A stretch of 64,000 nucleotides of DNA from Anisakis pegreffii (lineage: Eukaryota; Nematoda; Chromadorea; Rhabditida; Anisakidae). Positions 23,616 to 35,900 of this stretch are shown here, piece after piece. Position 1 is the stretch's first letter. Each line of letters opens with the position of its first letter. The translations under genes and the position numbers were made by a program. Location of the stretch: NCBI GenBank assembly GCA_035041965.1, contig JAPYMA010003045.1, positions 62,001 to 126,000 on the forward strand. Direction: 5' to 3'. The notes beneath the pieces were generated by a model that ran no database searches, was not told where the DNA came from, and was given only the letters and a program-made list of their open reading frames with translations.

Positions 23616-24638
23616 TTCATTATCAATGATCAACCTGCAATGCAAATTTTTTTTTCTGCTCTTGTAAAAATAAGTCGATGGTATAATTGGTTAACGTCGT
23701 TTATTGAAAACCACTGAATTTGCTGGAACGCTTGTCTGTGTTTGCCTGGAAGCTAGTTTTGAAGCGAATCTTTTGATGCATGCATGTGTTTGATCTTATA
23801 TGTACCGCTAAATTTTATGAGTACGTTTATTAAAGAAACTAAGCCTTAGTGTGGTCGATATATGAATTATTTTGTCTACAATTTTCCACAATATAATTCC
23901 CTGTTGATTCACCACATATTTTCAACGTTCACATCTCGCATCTATTCATCAGTCGACATTATTCCATGAGATTTAATCGAAATCTTTCCTTGCCTGAAAT
24001 GTCACAGATAACCGATAACATTCACTGTTCGAATTGTGACACGCATGCTTGCAATTATCGGATTGGATTGTGGTGTGCTGCACTCGTAGACGTCAGATAG
24101 GATGACGTTTCGTCTAGAGCAATACGGATAGATTTTGGATTTGTATGCATGTGTTTTCGTGTGGATGTTGGTGGTTTGCTCGCTGAATATCTGTAATAGC
24201 TTATGTTTGATGCATCAACGCTCGTTTCGTTCGTATCGATTCCTGCCACCGTCCTACTCAGCTGCTGCAACTTTATTCAACCAACAATATGTTCCAGCCT
24301 ATTTGTAATCCTTCTTTTACATCTACTCCTCATTCAGCGTTGTTTTATTTCAAGCATTCTAGCCGCAGCCTTTATCATTTTAAGTTAATTTCTTTGCCTC
24401 AATCCACTCTCGATCATTTTTCACTCTTCCTATAAGTCAACTGAATAGCGGTAAGCTCTTTGTGTCACGTCCAACATATCGAGTAACACGTGTTTGTCCG
24501 TGGCTTCATTTTATAACATATAGCTTTCAACTGTTCGATGCAACTAATACACAGTACGGTATTGGCGTTCACCTGTTGTATTCCCAACAGATTTCTTTTC
24601 CTTTCATTTTTTTCGACAGCATTTTTTTTTTCAAAAGC

Positions 24639-24714
24639 TTCCATTTTTTCAACAACATTTCCTAATATGTGATGAATCCTTCACATATTGAGAAATGCTG
24701 TTGAATTAATGGAA
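24639..24714. repeat. Hairpin with 34-nt arms and 8-nt loop, precursor-miRNA-like
   Basis: The left arm 24639-24672 and right arm 24681-24714 pair with about 29 of 34 matches around the loop TGAATCCT. Length, small loop and scattered mismatches resemble an animal miRNA precursor, but no known miRNA is recognised and the strand cannot be decided. Weaker pairing may extend a little outside. Confidence 0.4.
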
Positions 24715-26116
24715 TTCGTTTCACGTTTTTGAAACGAATCGGAAACCTTCTTAAAGAATCATTCGAAGATTCCATGTTTCTAATCAATCACTGCTTCATT
24801 GAATCAACAGAAATGTCTCATTAATCGTCTCTGCCTTTCACGTGCATTTCTCATCTGAGACAAGTAATCCTTTTACTTAATATAAAGCATATGCATTGGC
24901 CCGCCGCTACAGTCTTCTGTATAATGCAAACAAATGCTTTCTTTTGACGTTATTGAAACAAATTGATGTCACATTTCGTATTACCTCACATCGCTTGCAC
25001 TTGTTAGATCCAGTGGCGAACGATTCAGCGATACGTGTTCTTCGTTCCGTCATTTAAATGCTTCATTAATTTTCTGAATTATTCTTTAATGATTATGCCT
25101 TTTCGGTGCTTCATCACTCAGATGAGTCGAATACGAAAGAACTTCATACCGATCAGTTGAATATGAGCGTTACGGTTTCACTAACATAAACATCACTACT
25201 GTCAACGCGACTAGTGTTTTCTCACACTGATGAGCATACGTTCATGAATTGCACTGAAATGTGTTCGAATCGAGGCAAGCGAACAGTGAAAAATACAAAA
25301 GTGAAAATCTAGAAAGTAGTTGATTAACTTCCGTCCTGGGGGTGGCGATCGTAGGCTGTGAATAAGTCGTATTCTTCACTTGAAAGCTTTGTCCAAATGC
25401 TTAGAAGCATGTTCTATTATGTCTGTTTTATTATGTGATGAAGAGCGGTTTGATTTGCGGCAAAACACGTTTCGCAAAACTTTTATCAGCGGAATTATAT
25501 CAATGTTTATCGACAAGCTCACGATTCCCATGCACGAAAAAGAAAAAGAATTCGAGATAGCCACAATAAGCAAAATCATCATAAAAACCAAACTCTGAGA
25601 CTATTACAACCATTATGAAACAGTGCAGCGATTAAGTGCGGGAATATCTCATCCGCTGTCGATATTTCACTTCCGCATACAAAAAAGCAGTTAAAACGAA
25701 GAGTGAATCAAAGAATTGAAAAGAGCAGTCAATCGAACACAACACTCAATAAAATCACAAATCAACACAACTCAAATCGTCTGTTTTCGAAGCCAAATAC
25801 CGTACTGCTTCACCGCCGCAGATCAACGCTTTAAGCAGATAACTGCGTTCAAATACGATAATTCTGTCCAAATTAGTCATACTGGTGAAGCGGTGTTTTG
25901 ATCATTTCACATCCACAACTCACTGGTTATGAAAAACAGTACACGATCGGTTATGCGAGCTAATCGAAATGCCTTTAAACAATCATGGCTGTGCCTCAGT
26001 CACCTATCTGACAAGTGCGAATGAACGGAAAACGCAAAAGTTGATTAGATGCATTGAAGTAGTAGCAGTCAGCGACCTACTGAACATTGTTCACAGTGTT
26101 TTCCTTCCAGAGGCAT

Positions 26117-26156
26117 GGGAGGGGGAGGGGGGGAAGGATGGAGGAGGGGTTGGGCA
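26117..26156 (+). repeat. G-rich tract, potential G-quadruplex
   Basis: Runs of 3, 5 and 7 G separated by single A residues (26117-26133), followed by further G runs to about 26153. It is very unlike the surrounding AT-rich DNA and satisfies the usual four-tract G-quadruplex pattern on the + strand. Confidence 0.7.
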
Positions 26157-26208
26157 TAGCCCATTTCTCCCTCCCATTTTCATACGTTTCATCATACAGC
26201 CATTATGA

Positions 26209-26643
26209 CTAGCGATTTTGCAAGAAATCGCTCGTCAGCTGCATTCTGACACCTTCAAATTTCCTTCCCTTGACAGTTTTCAGTGATGATTGAGCAAGCG
26301 ATTTTGAAAAAACATCATGCAGGTAACGATAAGTAGGTAATGGGACTAGTTGCTTAATAAGAGCGCATAATTGCACGATGCAAACTGATGGAAGAAGATG
26401 GAATGAGACGAAAAAAGCAGGATTCAGCCGTCCTTCAAATGTGCAAATCTCAAAAGCATTTTGATCGAACCAACGTTGGTGATTCGTTGAATAATGTGAA
26501 TAGGGTGACGCAGGAGTGAATGTGGTAACTGCTGCGTCCACCTTCAACCAAATGCTTACATAATGCGTTGGAAAGGCTCTGACTCGAATTGCATTCGATG
26601 GAACGTCATTTTGAATGTATAATAATAACAACCGCTTTCGCAT
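26209..26643 (-). CDS. Unrecognised ORF (144 aa)
   Basis: An ATG-initiated minus-strand frame with no recognisable domain. Its N-terminus is basic then hydrophobic (RKRLLLLYIQ) but not a convincing signal peptide, and a second hydrophobic stretch (VCIVQLCALIKQLVPL) lies in the middle. The ORF ends 53 bases from the G-rich tract. About one ORF of this size is expected by chance in the window. Confidence 0.2.
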   Translation of the reverse strand: MRKRLLLLYIQNDVPSNAIRVRAFPTHYVSIWLKVDAAVTTFTPASPYSHYSTNHQRWFDQNAFEICTFEGRLNPAFFVSFHLLPSVCIVQLCALIKQLVPLPTYRYLHDVFSKSLAQSSLKTVKGRKFEGVRMQLTSDFLQNR

Positions 26644-26699
26644 TCACATTAAATGTATTTTTAAACAATCCAAAATATCACTACATCAAAGTGGGTGAT

Positions 26700-28920
26700 T
26701 CCGTTCTCGATTAAGTTACACGCCGGATAAAATTCTCCAACTTCGTTACAGTTGATTGTAGTAAGCTAATGCCTACCGAAACATCACCAGTGCATTTCAC
26801 TGTTGCTGAAACCTAAACATTCTTATTGTAATTGTTATTATTAGTGTGGTTATTGTTATTTATTATTAGTGCCACAGTTATTAATGATACTAATTCATCA
26901 CAATTATTATTTCGGTCTTTCCTATTATTTTATTGAATGCAAAAGTGCCACTTTCTTTTGTGAAACGGATAGCTGCATAAAGGCTGTTGTCTGGAACCTC
27001 TCAAGATGAATCCTTTGGGGCCGAGCAACATCAGAGAGAAAAGCTATTTCGACACCAACAAATGTATTTATTGCTGGGGTGATTGATGTAAAAAGTGTGT
27101 CAATGCAATGAGCTAAACGAGTGCTTTTGAAGAGTTTAGATGCTGTTCAATGACCCAAATCACCCAAAATTCAGTCATTGCATCAACTCGTGGGACGGGA
27201 CATAAATCTCATTACAAATCATATTGGGAGTGAGGTTAGTTGAAATTGATATGAGATAATTTCGGCGAAGCAATTGCTTCTGACAGAGTCGTTTTGAAAC
27301 GCTGTGCGCAAATTAATTGTGAGTACCATTTGCTAGATTATGGTATTGCATGAGCTGAGTGAATAACCTGAGAAACTGTCAACTGATTTATGCGTTCGAA
27401 TGAAAGTTCATTTATTAGATATTCATAGTTGCATTCAAGACTACTTCAGCGACACCACTAATTAATCAGTTGTTTTTTTAACATCATCTAACTTTCTGAC
27501 TATGAAAATATCGTTGAAGTCACTTAATCATCGATGTTTTTATCAGTTAAACAAATAGTCGTATCAGTTTTATTCGCTCAATCGTCGGCAGTAGTCTTAT
27601 GTGTTGTTATTGCCTTAACACTTCTTTAAAAACAGATCTTTCCTCAACAGATGCTCATTGTTTACCCATATGATCCCTCTTTCCGAACTCGCCGATCGAT
27701 ATGCTATCAACGAACGAAAGCACTCTGTTGCTTTTGAAAGTCTCATTGTCAATCAGACTTTATCAGTAATGTCTAAAATGCTTTCCAACTGTTATTCTTT
27801 CTCTATTTGATGTAGCAATCGATATTTTCCCAACGGAATAAGAAGTCATTTGTCTCATTTTTTGAGTCTTTTTCGATAATCGATGACTCGTGCGTAACAA
27901 CCAAACTAATTCCGAGTGCCTTCTAGTAATACGTGGATGTTTGACGTCATCATGTAACGTTTAAAATATGCCTCTTTGCTGCTTTCTTTGCAGACACCAT
28001 TTATTATGTTCCATCTTAGCGCTTTGTCGCTTCAGTGTGCCTTTCGAGACGTCGAATGTGTGCAAACTGTTCAAAGTTGATTACTTCTAGTCCCAAGCCA
28101 CATATGTTATGGCATGAGTTCCAGTATTAATGATTAACTCTGAACGTAATTTTATGCAGTCAGTGTTCCACCCAAAGCAGTGCGTCTAATGTTCTTATCG
28201 ACTACTATTTATATTTGAAAACACCTCAGCAAATGCCAAATTGCTGTCATAAACGTCTTATTCAAGAATGATTTACTGCTGAGAACAAAATTTTTGTTTT
28301 TTCGTCAGTGGAACTCGCAAAAGTTCGATTCAAACTCATTGCCAATAATACAACCTGACGTAAATTTGATTATGTAGCAATTCACATGGATAGTACGAAA
28401 CAAAAACTCAGCTGATACACGGCGCAATTAGTAAAATGGAACGTAAACATATCATTTTGAATCCGCGATTGGCAAAGTAATTCAGTGACAAAAATTATTT
28501 TGATTGTATTTATTATCATGGTAATTATTATTGCTATCATGTTTTATATTAAAATTACTATCGTGGTCATTATCAACCCTCGTCATGCGCGACTCAACAC
28601 TACACCCTTAACAGACCGTATAGGTAGCATTCTAACCTGACATGTCTCGCATTGAAACTCTCATATTATTCGCACTTTTGAATGAGTGATAATGTGCTTC
28701 GAAATGTGCAAATTTTCAGGGTCACGTCTTGCGTAAATCGCGCTCAGATTACCTATAGCAGCGGGTAAGTTTCCAGAACGCTCGGCACCATCGTGCACAA
28801 ACTGTGATATTTGTACAACTGCACCTGCACATGTTCAGTGCAAGAAGTCGTCGTAAAGGTGTTCACAGATGACTTTGATGAGACTCTGAACAATTGCTAG
28901 GTTATTTCTACAAAATTGTA
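26700..28920. other. Intergenic, short triplet-rich patches only
   Basis: ATT/TTA-rich patches at about 26825-26905 and 28495-28560. No ORF or splice structure worth naming. Confidence 0.5.
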
Positions 28921-28926
28921 TTCATC

Positions 28927-28966
28927 ATTACACCCACAATAAATATTCATTACACCCACAATAAAA
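28927..28966 (+). repeat. Two tandem copies of a 22-bp unit
   Basis: ATTACACCCACAATAAA is repeated at a 22-base period (28927-28943 and 28949-28965), each copy carrying an AATAAA hexamer. Confidence 0.85.
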
Positions 28967-29075
28967 TGCTGACATTCCAAATTATTTGCCATGCACACTC
29001 ACAGTGGCGGTGCGCACGCTCTGCACAGCTGTTCACGGAATAAGTAAAAATAAATCTGAGTGTTGATTAAGTTGG

Positions 29076-29119
29076 ATTATATTTACGATCAGCATCTTGA
29101 TGCTGATCGTAAATATAAT
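29076..29119. repeat. Perfect palindrome, 21-bp arms with 2-base centre
   Basis: Left arm 29076-29096 (starts ATTATATTTACGATC, ends CAGCATC) and right arm 29099-29119 are exact reverse complements around TT. The direct repeat GCACGCTCTGCACA flanks the palindrome at a distance (near 29013 and 29183), so it may lie within a larger repeated module. Confidence 0.9.
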
Positions 29120-30811
29120 TGCGTGCATCAATATTTTGCCGTCAAAAAACGACGATAATGTTTCAGATTGCACCTATGTTCGTGCACGCTCTGCACAATT
29201 GCCCATGTGAACAGTGAGCGATTGCATTATACCGATGGCGAATACTATTGATTATTATGATTTTTTTCTACGAATATAATAGGTAACAACCACAAAATAT
29301 TATGTGAGCAGAGTCTGCATATTGAACGTGATTTTTACATTGAAATTTTTGTTACCGCAGAAGAAACATTTCTTGGGTCCGAGGCGAATGCCCTCCTGAG
29401 ACATTGACCCTTTTTGCAAGGGGAATGAATGTAATATTGTAAATTGCGCAGCTGCTAGGACTCGTTGATTTATCGTTCAAAAGCTTCTCACTTCAGTGAA
29501 TACTTCACACGTAAGATATGAAGCTTTAAGTATGTTTTCCGCGTGACTTGCCGAATAGCTTCAAAATTTACCTTGCCCTACTAATAACTTAATTGTTTTT
29601 TCCACAGCAAATGACCAAAACAATCTGTAGATACTAATAATCACCCGCTCAACTCATGAAACTTCCATCCAATAAGACATGTTCCATGTAAAACACTCGA
29701 ATGTGCGACTGTATTTATGCCGCCTTATAAAGATATGAAAAAGTTTCGAGTCCTTATGTGCAGAGTAGGTAATAATATAATAATACAAATACGTATTACA
29801 TAAGTCTCGTTTGAGAGGGTCTAACTTGAACGCGTTCACCTGTAGTGATTTTGCGCAAGGCACATACATGGTCCCATATTCGTTTGTTTAATGGCATAAT
29901 TAAGTTTACAGCTTTCATTTAGTCATACGATGATCAGTTGTGAAGCAACATCTGATGGTCCGCAATTCAAATGCGTTTTATTCACTTTTTGTTCAATGTT
30001 CACTGAGACGTATTGACAAGTCAAATGAATGAATAGTGTATTCACATCAAAAGAAACGTTAATGCTTCGCAATCGTGTTAATTTAAATTTATGAATCACT
30101 AAAACGCAATTAAAGTAGATGAATTAGATTTTAATGTTTCTCACCATTGCAAAACGTTAACATGTAAGATGTATCTGTTTAGTTTTTTCACGTCAGTTGT
30201 TTAGTGTGATTTTTGACATTGATTTGTATGGCATTGATGAAGTTTCAGAGCGTCATTGAACCTGTGTTCAGATGCACAAAGGTTCATTCTGTGGCAATGC
30301 CACATTATATCATAGCAGCAATATCACATATCCAATTTACTACTATCGCATTCAACTGAATGCAGTATTTATGATGTACATTTGTAATGTATGTTTTACG
30401 TGTTGATGTAATTCACAAATACATCTAACACTATGTAGCATCCAGCAGTGACTGATGAGCTATAAAAATGAGTTGTTATTCAACTGTCAAATTTTCTTCA
30501 TCTTCAAATTTATCCTCAGTCAATTTTATCACTTTTCATCGCTATTTACCATTTTGCTATCGTGCTTCTTTTATCATCATCTCAGCACTTACTACACTTC
30601 AGTCAACTTTCTACACTTTCAGTGAACAATATCGCTTGAAAATTTGTATTTTCATATAATTTATTCGAAGAAGTGGATACTGACGGGAATTGGTACTTAG
30701 GATAATAATCACTGAAGATGAATTGAAAGATCGACGTTGATTATGTTCCGAGCAGCTCTCGCAAAACATTTCGTTCACATCTGATCACTAACGTTGCTTT
30801 TCATCCTTCAG

Positions 30812-30999
30812 CGTCTCATAGTGCGATCGCTTTCAGTGTGAAAAAGAATATGGAAACCAATGAAAAAGTGAAGATTTGTTGGCTTGTCTTTGATCCTTCT
30901 TCGATTCCTATCGCCGAGGTTTTTGCCACTTCACAGGAAATGGTGACTGAAATTTTCCGAATTGGATTCTCTTCTGCCTCATTGTCCAATTGTGTCTTC
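30812..30999 (+). CDS. Unrecognised exon-like segment
   Basis: A good acceptor (CATCCTTCAG, ending 30811) opens a 62-codon frame that runs to a strong donor (TTC|GTATGT at 31000). The peptide (…METNEKVKICWLVFDPSS…) has balanced, protein-like composition. A further open frame follows an acceptor near 31080. No domain is recognised and no start codon exon was found. Confidence 0.3.
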
Positions 31000-31814
31000 G
31001 TATGTTAATTCTTTCTGTGAGAACGAATGGCTGCATCAGGATGAACTACTCCAATTCGTGTTTGTTCAAGCGATCTTCAGTGTTTCGATCTGAACAGTTC
31101 TGATTCATTATGTCTTTTTTCATGCCGTTTTACCACTGATACCCGAGGGTCACAGAGAATGGTTTCACAAGCAAATTCAGTCTGCTGCTGCTTGCCTATT
31201 TTCTCGAGCATATGATGTTGTTGTTGTTACTGTGCTTTTCGACGTCCGTGATTCTTCAGCTAAATTTGGCCTTCAACTGGAAATCTGAACGAATTTCTCA
31301 CGGAAATGATCACTTTACTTTGAGAAGAAGTACAACCGCTCAATGCTATAATCGATCATGGGAACGATCGCAATTCTCAAAAAAAAACTGCTCTATAAAT
31401 CAACTGTTGATGCTTGATTGAAACTACAGTTACATTCTATGAATAATGAAATACTGAAGAATGTTTAATGCTGAATCTTAACAAAGTGATGATTCAATGA
31501 TTTAAGTTAGGCGCAATAAACAAGTCAGATGCAATAAAAAGTTCAGAATCGATATCAATTCTAACCGCTTCTGTTGGTTTCGGTGGATCGCAAGGGATAT
31601 CGTTTCTAATAAACTGTCAAGACAACGCCAATTCATCTGTTATGCGAAGTGTCCATCGATTATGCGAAGTCTTCATCGATTCACTCGTATAGCGATGTCT
31701 GTATGAATACGGCCGTCGTGATTCATGTGAACGTTTCAAGTTTCACATTATAATTGTGAAAACGTCCCTAGCGCAATGCTTTGTTCACATCCTGTGTTTT
31801 CGCTGATCTTGAAC

Positions 31815-31844
31815 GCTATAAGCATTTATCCAAATGCTTATAGC
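31815..31844. repeat. Perfect palindrome, 13-bp arms with 4-base loop
   Basis: GCTATAAGCATTT (31815-31827), loop ATCC, then its exact reverse complement (31832-31844). Confidence 0.85.
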
Positions 31845-32964
31845 ACTGCTCTTATATTCCAACAATTCATCTGCATTTATCGCCTCTTCGAATAGACCTA
31901 CCGAGAAACATGCTATAACACAACTGCACAAAATTGAAATATGATACAAATGTATTCTACTAGTCCCATAAAGTGAACATACATAGTGACATGGAAGGAT
32001 CGCCCAAGCATCTCCTTCGGAAAGCAGAAACTCTGACTGTGCGAAATTTGTTCCATCAATAAATTCGGCTACAGGAAAAATAAATCCTATCAATCATCGC
32101 AGCTTCAATAAATAAATCGTTCTCAGACCAGCCTATTCGAACTTGTTCTCAAAGATTGACCAAATGTAAAAATGTCGGATCGCAAATCTATTTCGAGATC
32201 AATCCTCAGTCCTACTGTGGATACCCTAGTTGGCTAGGCGCGTACTCTTCCAGGAGGAAGCGATCCATTGTATTTATCAAAAGTTCACTATGTGAGCAAG
32301 AACAGGCCTGTATCACCAGTTGCTGGCTCAGTGCACTGCAATTCAAGCTCGTCCTGTGGACTGATTCCTACAATCGATTTGCACACAAATGTTTCTCGTT
32401 AGGTTGGATTTGGTTCGATGCTAACCACTTGATGTTAATGCCACGTATTTCTACGCGTATTTCTAGCTTAAGGGTTCAAGAATAGCATTGAACCGCAAAT
32501 TGTGTACCGTCTCTATAATTGTGATTGCTTATTCAGATTGAATGCAAAATAGTGGGAAAATATGAACCATTGCTTTGCTCATCTTTAATCTCTCAAACAT
32601 AGTTCGTACTGTGAATTGGAATGCCTGAATGATCGTAAATTTGCAAACCTCTCGCAAACGTTCACTGTATAACATCGTTTTTATATCTAAATTAAGATAT
32701 GAGGAATGCGCTGATAATTGATATAATTCATGTTAAGAATGAACTGATAAGGGATGTTTCTATATTTAGATTTATCCACTTCGATGAAATTTTACACTGT
32801 GACGTTATCAATGTTTGCATAAACTTGCAACTACACAAACGCATCAGTTTCATTCCATTTTATGCATCAATGAATTTCAGCATCAAAAATTATATCGTCT
32901 ACCATTGTTCATCTTATCAATGCATGCTCAACGTTAATCTTATTTCATTGCTCAACGTTACATC

Positions 32965-32994
32965 AACGTTAAGCAATCGTTATTGCTTAACGTT
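32965..32994. repeat. Perfect palindrome, 13-bp arms with 4-base loop
   Basis: AACGTTAAGCAAT (32965-32977), loop CGTT, then its exact reverse complement (32982-32994). Two related GCTCAACGTTA copies lie just upstream (about 32927 and 32950), so AACGTT recurs several times in 70 bases. Confidence 0.85.
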
Positions 32995-32999
32995 CTCCA

Positions 33000-35900
33000 A
33001 ATATCCTTGTCTAGTTCAGTTCTGCTTTGTTCTCTAAACACATATTGATATTTTCGCAGTGGTGGATCCTATCACTTTAAAGCAATTGTCGGTATCTTAT
33101 TACGATGTCTTCAAAAGTGACTCACTTGATTGTTTGCTCTCACTTACTAATTACATGGACCTTTACTGTGTTCAGTATGTGTGTGAAAGTACGTACGCAT
33201 ATTTTAAGCATGCATTTTCGGAAATGATTGCTGATTGTTGTGATCAAACATGGCTGAAGCAATGTGAGCAATGCGGTTGTTAATGAGCGTTATCAGTTTC
33301 AATGATCATGAACGTATACGTTTAATTGCGTTCAAAAAGCGGTTTTAGAATATGCATTCTTCAAAAATACACTTAACAATGAGTTTGGGTGCGTGCATGC
33401 TGTGAACTAAATGAGTCCAACTGGGTTAGTACACGGGTGTTTGCGAGATGTTCACCGATAAAAAAAAGTATATTTGCTGAAGTACACGAATGAAGTAGAT
33501 ATAAAACACTTAGAGGATCCACTTGTGAACTATCGTCATTAGCTTTATAAAACAGGATATGTGATGTTCTACTGTTTAAAACTGCTAAAAAGCGCTCATA
33601 CCACTCAGAGTTCAGGATTCTCTGGCGAGGAAAATAGATTCGTTCGAAATGTTACCTTGAAGAAACTTGCTGAGCTTGGTGCTTTATAGGTTCTAAGTGG
33701 ATCTTAATCGCAGTCACCCTACTCATTCGAATTCGTTGAACACTGATGTAAGCGCAGTTACCAGTGAATTGTTGCTGCGACTTGCGACTTCCAGCACGAC
33801 AGAAGCTGAAAGTTCCATCTTTATTTCTCTTCTGAATCCGTTATTTTGGACCAATGTGTGCTCGCTCTTCAACGGAGAATCTCGAAAAGTTCAGTTCCTT
33901 TTGGATCGGTGAAGCCATCAGATCAGTTGTCTGCTTGGATTAGAATCACGCGGGTACCAAAAACATTTTTTATGCCACTGTCGCCGCAATTTGTCATTTC
34001 TTTTATTAACTGAATCAGTTCAAGGAAATAGTGATTTCCGTGGATTCTCGTGTGAGCTCAACTGAATTATGGCATTTCATTTACCATCGTTGAAATGGAG
34101 ATGTTCTAGAGATTATGATTTGAAACGAACGAAGATTACTAGGCGTTTGGTTTGATGTGTTGTCTGTAGTTTTTGAAATTGGAAGTAACTATGAATGTGT
34201 TCGTTGAAAATTGTTGCGTTCGTTGTCTGTTTAATAAGCGCATTGCAACAATGACGACGTTCAGTTATGATTATTAGTCGGGCGATGAGATGAGATGAGA
34301 TGAGCTGGCGATGCTCATAGCTCATAGAATGTTTGTCTTGTTGCAGGTTATCGAAGTTCGCTTGTTGATTTTATCCAGCATCGTTTGTTTGTTCTCTCGT
34401 TAGCGAACATCCCTGCTAGCGCACGACTCAATCTTTAGGTAAACATCTCCAGTTCTGTTTTGCTGCTCGATGTTACTTTGAGCACGAATATTCACATTTA
34501 GTAACATTATCTATTGAACTCAACAACTTGCCATTTCGATTGCTCCTTAACTATTCTGAAACTCTTTATCTTATTGCTAATAACTAACTCTGTAAAGAGC
34601 AAATTGATTCAGGTAGAAATTCGCTAGCAAACTGAGTGCGTTAGATGTTAATGTAAATTATACGGCAGCAAGTTATATTTGCTGCTCAATACGACTAAAC
34701 GAACTGCTGTGGCAAAAACTGCATATTTTGTAGGAATTGATAATAATAGCAATAAGAATAATAATAATCAGAACGATAATAAATTCTGTATGTTTTTATT
34801 TATGCAAAAAATAGAGTAAAATGAATAAATAATTCATCGCAGCGCTCATCGGTCACCTATAAATTGTCGGTCTTCTCGTTATCAGGATATCTCATGCTGG
34901 AAAGGCAGCAACTAGTAATTCTGCGCTCAGTCTGTCATATCTCGCACTTTCTAGTGTCTTTTCCCTCCTACTTGAATAGAATGTTAAGTATGTAATCATT
35001 TCATAATGTGCAGTTTTCTAACGCATTTAAAGAATGCTATGTGTTTTCAAGAATTTAGTTAGAAACTCGTTTGAAATTTGTGCAACATGTTTTATCTCGA
35101 GAGCAACAAGCAGCAAGCACACTCGCCGTCACTTCATCGATAAACAACTGCAATATAATGATTTCACCTGATACGTTTCACAGCGCATTCGAACGATTCC
35201 TTCCAATAGCAACATACCACCTTGCTCTACTACATTCGGCGCCAACTGCGATTAGTTGTCATAAGCTCTTTCTCTGAGCTTACTTTATTGCTCCCTGTGC
35301 CGTGTTTAAGACCTTATCAGTAGGTTTGATTTGTAGTGTGTGGTTGCGATTACATCATCAGTGTTCCGAATGACGTTGGTGTATTCCCTACTAATGTGCG
35401 TTTCATTGTTCTTTCTATTTATTCGGCTCAGCTAAATATGTTCCCTTTAGAAGACTGCGATGTTTCAATTGAATTTTCGAGGCGCTTCTTGTTCGGCATT
35501 CCGAATTCTGACGTAAAATTCATTGTGATCGTAATTTCCTCATAATTACCACAAATTAGCGATAACAACGTCTTTGCCGTATTATTTTTCTGTTATTATG
35601 AGAAGACCAAGTTTACGAGCAATCCATCTCCAAATTCTGCCTATTCTGATCATTCCTAACCAATTTGTTTTCATAAATCTAGGAAAAGATTGGACATGAT
35701 TTCCGCACTGTTTAACCACCCCTATGAAACTGCACAATAATTGTTCTAATGTTTATTTATCTCTTGTTTGTACGGATAAAACAGCAGTTGAAACTAAGAG
35801 TCCACGCTGCATAATCACTGTAATAGAAAAGTTCACTTGAAATGATACCGTGGTTTAAGGATCTTCATTGACAGCAAAAACTTAGGGCTTCAATGTTGTG

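Noticed and set aside
32225..32275. TTGGCTAGGCGCG, resembling a tRNA A-box
   Set aside because: No B-box and no acceptor stem can be formed.
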